The notes under the pieces were generated by a model, which worked only from the letters and a program-made list of their open reading frames with translations, did no database searches and was not told where the DNA came from. This document shows, in pieces, positions 32,883 through 43,500 of a DNA stretch of 64,000 bases. The DNA comes from Nothophaeocryptopus gaeumannii (taxonomy: Eukaryota > Ascomycota > Dothideomycetes > Mycosphaerellales > Mycosphaerellaceae). The position numbers and the translations under genes were made by a program. The stretch covers positions 1,543,501-1,607,500 of the forward strand of contig JASISA010000042.1 in the NCBI GenBank assembly GCA_031771865.1. Reading direction: 5' to 3'. Within the stretch, counting starts at the first letter, position 1; every line of letters starts with the position of its first letter.

Positions 32883-33421
32883 TCCACCTCCTGCAGATTT
32901 CCATCTCACTTTAAGATTTACCGCCCCAACGGCCAGCGCGAAAACACTTCGCGATCGTAACATTCATATCCTTTCTTGGCGTCACATTGTTTCCAACAAT
33001 CCTCGAAGCCGTCCTCATCCCTAAAGACGAACGGTAGTTCGCCTCAGCCCTCCTAGTCGACTGGTTGATTTACATCCTCGCTCCGATGGTCCAGATCCTC
33101 GGTACCGTTGCGTTCTTTGCACAAGTCAAGGAGATCAAAACCACACCGCGAAGAGCGAGTGATTTGAGCGTTGGGGGATTGCTATTTCAAAGCGTGGTGT
33201 TTTTGTTGATGGGCGGTTCGTTCGCCTTTAGGTTGCGGATTGCGGATGAGTGGTGGAGGGGATGCTTTGTGGTAGCATTGAGGGAGTGGTATTGGTTGGC
33301 GGGATTGGCGACGATTGAGACTTTGATCATTGCAGTTGGGCAAGGGGTGTTGGCGTGGATTATATGGAGGAGCTGTAAGAAAAGCGATGATAATGGGGAG
33401 AGGGAGGCGTCGCTTGGCTGA
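32883..33421 (+). pseudogene. relic of a membrane-helix coding region
   Basis: After the propeller stop, other frames remain protein-like. One reads PPYPTDPPPADFHLTLRF (ending by 33024). The frame from about 32914 reads FAIVTFISFLGVTLFPTILE, VLIPKDER, a TAG stop (33035-33037), then FASALLVDWLIYILAPMVQI and two more hydrophobic helices up to the stop at 33421. CAG-to-TAG would explain the break. It is either the frameshifted membrane end of the propeller gene or the remains of a separate multi-helix protein. No function is assigned. Confidence 0.5.
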
Positions 33422-33487
33422 TGATGATGCTGCTGTGGAAAGCAGGCATGTTTCCATACAACCTCCGTCATGCTCGAACATCCCATA

Positions 33488-34060
33488 TCATGCTTCTGGC
33501 GGCATAACCATCTCCTTCCCATTGCTCTCGGTAACATCCAAGCCTACCAAGAATCTGCTGACCATGTTATATCCAGCGACCACCATTTGCAGCTCAATCA
33601 CTTGCTGATCTGTATATCTCGCCTTTAATCTCTCAAACACATCATTCTCAACTTTGATATTCTTCGTACTCTGCTCTGTGAACTCCAAAACATCCCTCTC
33701 TTCTTCACTCAAAATACTCTCACTCTTCACATCGCTCTTGAGCACTGCCTCCAGCGCCTGTCGAGTTACGCCGGCTTTCAACGCGAGAGGCGCGTGGGCG
33801 GTCCATTCGTAGGTTGCGCCGTTGAGGACTGCGATGTAGCAGATCGCTATCTCCATCACGGCCTGGGATAAGGAAGTCTTGGTGCGAAGGGCACCTACCA
33901 ACGAGTTGTAGCCGTCTGCCAGCGCCGGACTGTGAAGGAGGGCTAAGTCCAAGGGGATGAGAGGTCGTGGCTTTCGTCGTGCGGCGATGCGTTCGTAGAT
34001 GGCCTTCGTTTCGGGAGATGCATCGGAGGCTGGTTCTGAGGGTGCGTATGGGAGTCTCAT
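33488..34060 (-). CDS. carboxymuconolactone decarboxylase / AhpD-like protein
   Basis: Single exon, 190 aa, ATG at 34060. The core AVMEIAICYIAVLNGATYEW followed by TAHAPLALKAGVTRQALEAV matches the CMD/AhpD fold, a small all-helical family that includes decarboxylases and peroxidase partners. The classic AhpD Cys-x-x-Cys is not visible; only the Cys of EIAIC lies near the expected site, so a peroxidase role is doubtful. It is divergent from CYP51, with 555 bp between starts. Confidence 0.85.
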   Translation of the reverse strand: MRLPYAPSEPASDASPETKAIYERIAARRKPRPLIPLDLALLHSPALADGYNSLVGALRTKTSLSQAVMEIAICYIAVLNGATYEWTAHAPLALKAGVTRQALEAVLKSDVKSESILSEEERDVLEFTEQSTKNIKVENDVFERLKARYTDQQVIELQMVVAGYNMVSRFLVGLDVTESNGKEMVMPPEA

Positions 34061-34615
34061 CGTCGCTGTTGCACTGTCGTTGTATACTTTGGTGAGGAGC
34101 TCTTTCTGATTCTGCGATAACTTTCGATTGTAATGGCAAGGAGAGCGAACAATATGGAGAGACTAAGAGCGGAGTATACCTACAAGCTGGAGAAGCTCTT
34201 TCCCATCGGCTTACGGTTCGGCAGTCGTGATGCTGTCCAGAGCTTCGTGATCGAAGTCGAAGGGCAGCAGGATGGCTGTGAGGCAGTGCGAGAGATGATG
34301 TCTGACCATTTGGTCCTCACAATGCCCATGCCTGTGATTGTGATTTCGTCCTGAGGCGTGTGTAAGATGAGAGGTGGTGTGAGTTGACACGCAAGACAAG
34401 AAGAAAGAGGCTCGTACAGTCCGAGGTGTGGGGTTCCAAAGCTTAGCTCCCGCTTTCCCGCTGCAGGTACGAAGCTAGAATTCCTGTTGCATCTTACGAT
34501 TTTCCCCAACAACGCCATTGGCCACACAGAAGTTGTTCGAGGGTCATCACGACAACTTTTTGTTATAGAGAGACGCGACTCTCTCTGCACGGATCTGAAG
34601 GAGAAATAAGGCACA
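34061..34615. promoter_or_regulatory. divergent promoter region of CMD-like gene and CYP51
   Basis: 555 bp between the two start codons. An inverted CCAAT box (ATTGG) is at 34517-34521, about 95 bp before the CYP51 ATG. In other fungi a CCAAT-binding complex tunes cyp51 expression (known for Aspergillus). No tandem promoter duplication of the kind linked to azole resistance was seen. The short frame at 34133-34354 is not family-like. Confidence 0.45.
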
Positions 34616-36300
34616 ATGGGGCTTCTACAGGACGCCGCAGTCCTTTTCGACACGCATTTCGGCAACACAGCAACCTGGAGACTGGTATGCCTCGGCCTTG
34701 CGACTTTCTTCGCCCTATCCGTGCTGCTTAACGTACTGCGACAACTACTCTTCAAGAACCCGAACGAGCCTCCCGTCGTCTTCCACTGGATACCATTCCT
34801 TGGCAGCACCATCACATACGGCATCGACCCATACCCATTCTTCTTCAAGTGCCGCGAAAAGTATGGCGACTGCTTCACCTTCATCCTCCTTGGCAAGAAG
34901 ACCACCGTCTTCCTGGGCACCAAGGGCAGCGACTTCATCCTGAATGGCAAGCTGAAGGATGTCAATGCGGAGGAGATATACAGCCCATTGACGACGCCTG
35001 TCTTTGGCAAGGATGTTGTCTACGACTGCCCAAACTCCAAGCTCATGGAGCAGAAGAAGGTGCGATACAGAGGGAGAGGCCGGGAAGAATAGAATACTGA
35101 CATGAGATACAGTTCGTCAAATATGGCCTCACATCTTCCGCGCTCCAATCGTACGTCAACCTGATCGGCCACGAGACGCGACAATTCTTCTCCAAGGACA
35201 ACCCGCACAAGAAGTTCGCCTCCACGTCAGGCACCATAGACCTGCCACCGGCCATGGCCGAGCTCACCATCTACACTGCGAGTCGATCACTGCAAGGAAA
35301 GGAGGTGCGCGAAAGGTTCGACTCTACCTTCGCTGACCTCTACCACTATCTCGACATGGGCTTTACTCCGATCAACTTCATGCTTCCATGGGCACCACTT
35401 CCGCAGAACAGGAGGAGAGACTATGCCCAAAAAAAGATGACGGAGACATACATGTCGATCATCAAGGAAAGAAGAGAAGCTGGAGACGCGAAGTCAGGCG
35501 ACAGGGAAGAGGACATGATCTGGAACCTGATGAACTGCTCATACAAAGACGGAACACCCATCCCAGACCGCGAGGTTGCACACATGATGATTGCCCTCCT
35601 CATGGCCGGTCAGCATTCCTCCTCATCCACCTCATCTTGGATCCTACTCCGCCTCGCCTCACGACCAGACATTCAAGACGAACTCCTCCAAGAACAAAAA
35701 GACGTCCTCGGCACAAACCCAGACGGCAGCATCAAAGACCCCACCTACGACACCCTCCCCAAACTCACCCTCCTCGGCCAAGTCGTCAAAGAGACCCTCC
35801 GAATCCACGCACCCATCCACTCCATCCTCCGCCAAGTCAAATCACCTATGCCAGTCGAGGGAACCAACTGGGTCATTCCCACCACGCACTCCCTTCTCGC
35901 AGCACCCGGAGCAACTTCCCGCATGGACGAACACTTCCCCGAACCTCTACACTGGGAGCCTCACCGTTGGGACGAAGAGCCTTCCGAGAAACACGCCAAG
36001 CTCTCGCCAAAGCACATCAAGGAAGGCGTCGTCGAAGAGAAGGAAGACTATGGGTACGGACTTGTGAGCAAGGGTGCTGCTTCTCCGTACTTGCCTTTTG
36101 GCGCGGGACGGCATAGGTGTATTGGCGAGCAATTTGCGTATGTCCAGTTGCAGACTATCACTGCGATTATACTGCGATGCTTTAAGTTCTACAACGTGGA
36201 TGGCAGCGACAAAGTGGTTGGAACAGACTACAGTAGTTTGTTCTCGAGGCCGCTGTCACCTGCGGTGATCAAGTGGGAGAGGAGGGAAAAACAGCTTTAG
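34616..36300 (+). CDS. CYP51: sterol 14-alpha-demethylase, cytochrome P450 family 51
   Basis: ER-bound P450 of ergosterol synthesis that removes the 14-alpha methyl group of lanosterol/eburicol; target of azole fungicides. Exon 1 is 34616-35059 (148 aa) and exon 2 is 35113-36300, with a 53-bp intron at 35060-35112. The product is 543 aa. An N-terminal membrane helix, the KETLR (ExxR) motif, the I-helix AGQHSSS and the heme loop FGAGRHRCIG (C484) are all present. Stretches such as NAEEIYSPLTTPVFGKDVVY and SSLFSRPLSPAV are near-identical to Zymoseptoria tritici CYP51. Sites often altered in azole-resistant strains look wild type: Y136 (Y137 of Z. tritici), the IHSIL Ile and the DYGYGLVSKG loop. 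The gene converges on the Zn2Cys6 regulator downstream. Confidence 0.97.
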
Positions 36301-36771
36301 GCAAAATATATCCGGCAACAGCGCGTAATCTTATTGTATGCGTGTGACCTTGTTGTAAGCGTGTTAGACTTTTGTATTCCTCAGTATGAGAAGCATCTTG
36401 CTTCATATCAATCGTTCTGACGTCTGTTCCATGTTTTATGCTATGCTATGCTATGCTATGCTGTCGATATCTCTTTTTGCTCTCCTCGACGCAGATCTGC
36501 GCTGGCTGTGTACGTTTCGTCTTCTTCATCGTCGACATAATGCAGGTAGGGCACCACCGCCGTCCCTAGATGACGGTATGCAATGCGGCCCTTCCCCCCA
36601 CCTTTAATGAATGCAGTTCGTCTTCGTCTTCATCCAGTCTTGCTTGCTTTTTTCCATCAACCTTCCATCATCGTTGTCGACCTTCTTCTTCTTCTTCTTA
36701 TCGTTCGTGGCATGCATCTATTCCTACGCCACCATACACCGTCGTCTGGCGCCCTTTCTCACATGCTCATG
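36301..36771. other. convergent intergenic region with microsatellite
   Basis: Between the stops of CYP51 and the Zn2Cys6 regulator. Holds five perfect TATGC repeats (36437-36461) and a CTT/TTC-rich stretch near 36690-36710. No gene is supported. Confidence 0.5.
36437..36461. repeat. TATGC pentanucleotide microsatellite, five copies
   Basis: Five perfect head-to-tail copies of tatgc in the CYP51 3' flank. Directly visible. Pentamer arrays of this length can vary between strains. Confidence 0.9.
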
Positions 36772-38977
36772 TTACAATCCACAGTTCCCAACTCCCAAGC
36801 TCCTCTCCCTCGCTACAGCTAACCACTCTACATCCTGGCCCTTGCTAGCCTGCTCCTCGCAAACAGCTACAAGCAGCAACCTCGTGCGATACGTATTCTG
36901 TCCAATCCCATACCCTTCCATAGCTTTAATCAATCCTATCGCCCTTCCCTTCTCCCCCACATCCTGGCTCGCAAATCCGGCGATGAAAATCGGCCAGACG
37001 AGATTTCTCCTTTCGACGTGACCCGCTTCGATCGTTGATGCCGCGAGGGAGAGGATGGATGAGATGCGATTGGATGTGTCGGCTAAGATGTCGGATTGTC
37101 CTGCTATGGGGATGCGGCGTTGACCGGGGAACATACTCGTCCTGCTGAAGATTGTGGTAGAGTGGTAGAGGAGGAGGGCGTTTTCGAAGACCTGCCTTAC
37201 TCGTCCTGGAAGGGAGGTAGGGGACTGTTGAGCGTAGGGAGGACAAGCAGATTGCCAGAACGTATGCAAGTCCGTTTGGAGATGCGAGGTGGTGGCTTGC
37301 CATCTCGCATAACGGCCTGGACTCACAGGTTTCGAAGTGGAGGAGAGCTCTGAGCGGAAGGACTGAGCGGTTTGGGCTAGTTTTGCTGTGCGAAGGATGA
37401 TGCCTTCGTTGAGGCGGAGAATGGATGGAAAGATTTGGACTTCGTTGGGCAGAAAAGGACCAGAGCCGGGAGTTTGGGGTGTCGTGAGGGCTGGGATTTG
37501 TTGTTCGATTGGAGGGATCATTCGATGCTGCGCGATGGTGTGGATGAACTCGGCCGCTCCACTGCCCATGAGACACGCATACATGTCCAGCTCGCAGATT
37601 GTCCAGAGAGTGTGAGCGTATGGCTCTCGTCCATTGCTTTCGTGTCGCTGAAGGGCAATTCGTTGGAGATGGTGTAAATGCAGGGCCCACATATTGGTCC
37701 CATCGTCATCGCTCTGCATACAGATGTCGTATATGAAGAGGAGAAAATGTCGGAAGAACACTCCGTCTGAGAGAAGATCGCTCGCTGTGGTCGCGGTTGC
37801 TGATGCTGCCAAAGCTTGATGGTAATGCTGCATGGCGTCTTCCAACGATGCCCGTCCATTGTAGGTGAGATTCAGGGCGCTGATTGCACATATGGCGTTG
37901 TGTAAGGGCAAGAATCGACGAGCTTCTCGTTCGAGGACATCTTTCGTTGAGCCTTGAGATGGTACACCTGACGAACTCTGTTGAGGCTGAACCAGTTGAG
38001 GCACGATATACTGTCTGAAGTGCTGAACCAGGAAGTCGTCAGGACGAACAGCAGGTGTCTGAGGAACAGATAATATGTTCGGAATATGCGGGGGTGTCGT
38101 GATCGAAAGGTTGGACAATTCTTCCGGGAAGCTATTCCTCCGACTCTCAGCGACCACCGAGAACGGTCCAGCTGATGTAGGCGATGCATCCTCAAACTTG
38201 TCCAGGATGACGATATTTGGATCTAGGGGCAACGTCCTGGACCGACTCAGACCCATCATCTTTGGACTGCCATACCCACCTCTCGATGAGTGTGCGCTGG
38301 TACGTCGGCTGCCGAATGGCGATTTCACGGCTGATGCATATTCGGGCAGATCATGAAAGCTCTCGGGCGTCGCCACGACGGAGTACGTCCCTGGTCTCTG
38401 CGTCCCTGCTTTTCGCTCGCGGTCCTCATCGCTCGTGAGCACCGCAAATTCTGGCAACACATCGTCGAACGTGAAAGAAGTCGGACTGTTGCTATGTGTC
38501 GAGCTGGCTTCGGGATCCCAAACTGCATTTCCTGTTGTCTTGACATTCGAAAACTTGTTCTGAGTGCTTGTAGTCGCATCGCTGAAGTTCCATCTATGAT
38601 CCCAGTCGCATTCGCGGTTCAGTCTGGTACAGGGTCCACATCGAGGGTCTTGCGCAAGCCCGTCAGCATTGGCCCGTTCACGATCGACGCTTGATATAGA
38701 CTTACGGATTTCGTCGCACTTCACCTAATCGCCAAGTAGTCGATAGTCAGCAAAACTTCTCACGAGACATCGAGTGACTGCAATGCCATACCTTCCTCCC
38801 GCGGCAGGTCCAACAGCCGGCGCGTGAGCGATGAGACAGCCGTGGAGGACGTCCCGTCGAGGATCCAGAGGTGCGTTCGCGCGACGAAGCAGGTCTTGAA
38901 TTGCGAGGAGCCAGTGGTGGTAGGTGATGCCGTCTGGACTTGGACGATCCGGCGCCTTCAGGGCGGTTGTCTTGCAT
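36772..38977 (-). CDS. Zn2Cys6 transcription factor with fungal_trans_2-type C-terminal domain
   Basis: Exons 38977-38792, 38724-38706 (19 nt) and 38648-36772, with introns of 67 and 57 bp. The product is 693 aa. The spliced zinc cluster reads GCWTCRGRKVKCDEIHPRC then GPCTRLNREC, giving the six cysteines at C-x2-C-x6-C-x6-C-x2-C-x6-C spacing. Without splicing the cluster is broken. The Ser/Pro-rich linker is followed by a long helical part (ALNLTYNGRASLEDAMQHYH, FFRHFLLFIYDICMQ, TLWTICELDMYACLMGSGAA) like the fungal-specific transcription factor domain 2. The ATG (MQDNRPEGAGSS) is the first in frame. It is tail-to-tail with CYP51; a role in sterol regulation is possible but only inferred from position. 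Confidence 0.88.
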
Positions 38978-40577
38978 GGTCGACAAGGAAGTACAGAGCG
39001 GGAGCAGCCGACTAAATCTTCGATGCAAAACAAGAGGTAAAGATTCCCGAGGAGAAAGCCAATGGGTGAACGATAAGCTGTTGCTCTGCGTGATGTGGGA
39101 CGACACTTGCACCTCACTCTGCAATTTGTCTGGGTTATGTCACGGGCTGGACATTGTAGCAATCGGGCCGCGGGCTGCTGTTGGATTCGGAAGTGCTAGT
39201 GAGTCTCTCAAGATATATGAACTCAAAATGATCAGTGACATCGCTGCGCGAGCAACACACATTCGCTTCAAGCAGAAGGTCAGTAGGTAGCTGTGGACCA
39301 ATGTCCACTCGCGGGCGCCCAAGGTGTCGGGTCGAGAAGCGATGCAGCCCGCGTTCAGAAGGAGACTGATGCGGCGGCCGATTTCAACATGACGGCAATG
39401 GCAAGCTGCTTTTCGGAGAGCTGGTTGCCAGTTGGTTCAATCAGCACGCGATAGTGCGGGTGTCAAAAGCCTCATGCTGTCCCCCGAGGTTGACCTGCCA
39501 TGCCGGCGCCATGTTACCGCCGGAGGCTCTCCCATGACATCCATGCCTGTGACCAATTTGATGGGCTCCCGGGTACGCAGTGGCGGCGGGCTTCCACGAG
39601 GTCTAATTGATCCCGGTGACGATTATGGCGAGGCATGGCAGCCCATTGGCGGCGCGGGACCGACGACACATTGCTTGTCATGTAGGCTGCTGCACCAGTG
39701 TAGTTTAGGGTGCAGACTGCAAGGGTGAAGGTGCGTGAGAGCTCACACGGAGTACCAACCCCAAGCGAGTGAGGTCAAGAAGTCTGCAGCCCACGTATGC
39801 GGCTCCAATTGCCCCAATGGCTCTTCAGCCATGCGCCATAGCCTTGAACCTTCGCAGGACTCACGGACTACTTCTTTAGGGCAGCATGCAGCGAATCCCA
39901 AATCATCCCGGCTGGAACGTCTCTCAAACAGCGATGCTCCGCCTGCCAGCAGTATTTACCGTACCGGTTCAACCGTGTCGAGGTACTCGCCAGAAACTGT
40001 ACGGTAGTAGTCAAGGTCAATCAATGTGTGGCTGCTGCGTAACCTGTCAGGCCTGCCAATGGGAAGCTGTCCATGTCCATGTCCAGACTCCAGTACGGCT
40101 GTAGGCGCGGCACCGAGAAGACGCGGAGGATTTGTGGATTTTCAGGGAAGCGCGCGTGGTTGTGTTGGTTGTACTCCATGGTCCTTGGCGCTCCGTTCGG
40201 TAGCTTTGCAAACGTTCGTAACCTCGTATAGACCAGATGGCGTCACTGGTTGAGGATGCGTATACCAGCCGGCGTGGTGTGATGTTAAAAAGGGGTTATG
40301 GAAAAATTGTCCGTGTCCGAGAGTGTGTGAGAGTGATGAGAAGAAGGGACCTCACCTCTTTTCTCCAGCAGCACCTTTTCTTTCAGTAATTGAACATGTC
40401 TCACATCAGTCGGCTTTCCAAATTATGCCATGTTGCGCAGTGATGGGGAAGACAGAAGTCCACAAATACAGACAGCCTCCTTCGATACACTTCTAATCTA
40501 GCTCTGTCTAGGACTGTGGCTGCATGGTGGACCGGAGCACGTGGGTTTCGTGGCTGTCCACGTGTGAGTATGCGCCA
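38978..40577. other. 1.6-kb gene-free region upstream of the Zn2Cys6 regulator
   Basis: Lies between the regulator's start and the 3' end of ECM29, both on the minus strand. No frame resembles a protein family, and no RNA gene was recognised. It is unusually long for this window, so it may be an extended promoter or a long 5' UTR of the regulator. A ccatgt duplication (ccatgtccatgtccag) lies near 40070-40090. Confidence 0.45.
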
Positions 40578-43500
40578 TCAGACGCCATCGTGGCGCTTCA
40601 ACGCAGAATCTAGAACACGCTTCACCTGGCCGCTAGCTTCGCCCGTGATGAGCTCATTCACATCTTTTTCAAAGACCGCTGCCAGCGACGCCGAAGCTTC
40701 AAGAGCCGCCTTGATCGCATGAGCCCGGAGCAATCTAACAGCTTCAATCGAAATGGAAGGGCCGAAGAGAAGCTTCCTGAGATTCTCCACCGCTGCACTC
40801 TCCAGCTCGAGGCGCCGTCCCTGTTTCCGTATTCGATCAAACGCACCTGAAAGGCCTTCATACATGCTCCGCATGATGGCCGCAGCGCTCGTGGCGGCTT
40901 TTGCAGATGCCACCTCGCGTAGCGCTCGAGATACAACGCGGGTCAATCTCTCGCCTTCCGAGACATAAGGATTGATCGAAGCGAAAAGGGCGTCGATTGC
41001 TCCTGCGATGGTCGTTTCCCAGCTTCGCGGGGTGTCAGTCCGGCACATGGGCCACGTGCATCACGTGGAAAGGCTTGCATGTCACTTACACTTCTTCAGC
41101 CTTCCGACCACTGTCCATTCCATCGATCTCCATGGCATCTTCGTCTGGTGTCTCACTCAGCACCGGATCGACCACTTCGAAGATAGTATCACTCATATCG
41201 GCATCGGTCCTCGCTAGAGCTATACGCGCCAGGGACTTTACAGAATGCTGTCTGTATCCTGCATTCTGACGTTTCGCCTCGCGGATGGCAATCTAGCGCC
41301 ATATGTTAGCGAGGAGGCTGTAAGGTGACGACAAGAGTACACTTACCTTTACGATTGCGGAGCGGACATTTTCGTGTTCGTTGTGGAACGGCTTAGCGAC
41401 CTCCACGAATTTGACGAACGCGGACAGGACGACCTCTTTCCCATCCCAAGTCTTGCCGCCCAACGCCTTTTCCAGCACTGGCCAGATGACTCCGCTTGTG
41501 GCAGAAGACAGCTCGCTTTCACCACCCGAGACTGCCACGACAGTATCGGCAACAGTTCGGGCAGCGGTGTGCTTCAGAGTCCATTGAGGTGAGTCCAGGT
41601 GAGTGACGCATATCTCCAGGATCTCTTTGAGGTAGAGCTGCACAGCGCGTGACCCGCCAGCAGCCTCGTTCCAAGTATCTTGGAAGTGCTCCTTCACTTG
41701 ATCGTTGGAGTCATGCTTCCCAACGAAGACGAATGGGAGCGCCGATGTTGCGAAGGCGTTGAACTTGTCGCTTGCGTGTTTAGCGAAGGCGTACATCAGC
41801 TCCGCAGATGTGATGCTGGGTAAACGTTAGCCATGAGCCCAATATTGGAGAGAACATCGTTGGAGACAGCGCGCGGTCGATCACATACCTTCTCCTAGGA
41901 GTAACACTCTCCCGATCCCCCTCACTCTCAAAATACAACTTCCTCGCAAACCCAATCAACCTCAAGAGCGCCTTTTCCGACGCACCTCTCGCCACATACC
42001 CAGCTGCAGCAGCATACGAGCTACTCACAGTATCATTACGATCAATGACCAATTTCTCAATCAACCTCAACGCATCGTCCGGGTGACTCCCTGACTTGAA
42101 AAGAACAGGTCGTCTCGTACTAAGCGACACCAACACACGACTTGAGCCCACTTTCGAAGGCAGACCAACAGCACCTTTCATAGCGCTTTCGAGGCGAGGC
42201 CAGAGTGCTTTCATGGTGTCTTCGTCGAGCAGGTCGAGACAGCGTTCGATGGCCTCCATGAGTGGACTGCTTCGCACGCTGGAGAGGCGCATGTCGTCGA
42301 TCTTCTGCTCCGTGAGGTTGTACTTGGAAGCGTTCAGATGGATATAGTTCACTGCCTCAGGCTCAAGAGAGCTAAGAAGACCGATCAATCGCTCGATGAG
42401 TTCCGGTATAAAGGGGCGTAATGTGGCGCCATTGGCCTTCTTGATGATCTCAAGTAGGGTGTGAACTGAGAAAGCTTGGACATCCTTCGCTGATGACTCC
42501 ATGCCAGAAGGAGAGAGAAGGAAGGGCAAGACGTGCTTGAGCATCGCTGATGCGTTCTTGGTCGCGCTGTGGTCGGCTTCGAGGGCTCGTGTGAGGACGC
42601 CGGTGAGAGTACGAGCCAAGCTTCCGGCTGCTGCTCGCACAGATTCTTTGATGTCGTCCAGAACTTTGAAGCATTGTGTCCAGATGCGTTCCAGGTAGCC
42701 TTCATATTTTTCCAGTGGTCTGCCCTGAACGAGGTCGGCGATCGCAGCGCAGCACGCCTGTCGTACTCTCCACTCCTTGCCCAGTATGCTCGTCAGAAGG
42801 TCCATGATAATGGCATCGAAGTATTTGTCAATCGTGGAAGTAGAGTCTGGGACCAGAGCGTCCCAGATGTCATTCATGGACCTCTGAACTCCTTGATTAG
42901 GATCAAATCTGTACCTGAAAAGCTTTGGATAGAGCTTGGGGTTATTTGCCAGATATCCGTCGACGCTGGAGTCAGAGAGCACCCTGCTCAAACCGAACCG
43001 TCCGAAAGCTGCTCGGCTTGACCAGATGGCGTTTGAAGAAGCCATTGACATGAACTTGTAGACCAAGCTTGAATCGCCAACTTCGGAGGCGAGGCTCATG
43101 ATGTCTTTGTACGTTGAGACTGAGCCATCACCTGTGGGTAGCGCTCCAGGTTCGAAGAGCTGCGTATCGGCTGAGACGTTGCCGGCCAGTTGCTGCTTGT
43201 CTGAAGAGAAGGATGAGACCAGCTCACGAACCAGATCGTCTTTGAGCCGTCGGTCACCCTTCTCATAAACCAAGCCAAGACCTCTTGATGCAGTCTCTTG
43301 TACGAGCTCATCACGATCAGACAGACATCTGCGGAACGCCGCTTGACATTCTGAGAGACGATCCTGAAGCCGGCTTCCACAGAATTGCACAAGACACAGA
43401 AGCCACATGACAGAAGCCTTCTTCAGAGATGGCTTGGTGTTGGCGCAGTCTTTGACGACTTGATCAACAAGTCTCGATAGTGTCTTAAGGCGCGGCTGGG

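Noticed and set aside
34180..35010. 276-codon minus-strand frame antisense to CYP51 exon 1
   Set aside because: Pure shadow of the highly conserved CYP51 coding strand, without a family match.
36926..37690. 254-codon frame inside the Zn2Cys6 regulator
   Set aside because: Different frame on the same strand as the well-supported regulator; Pro/His/Ser-rich shadow.
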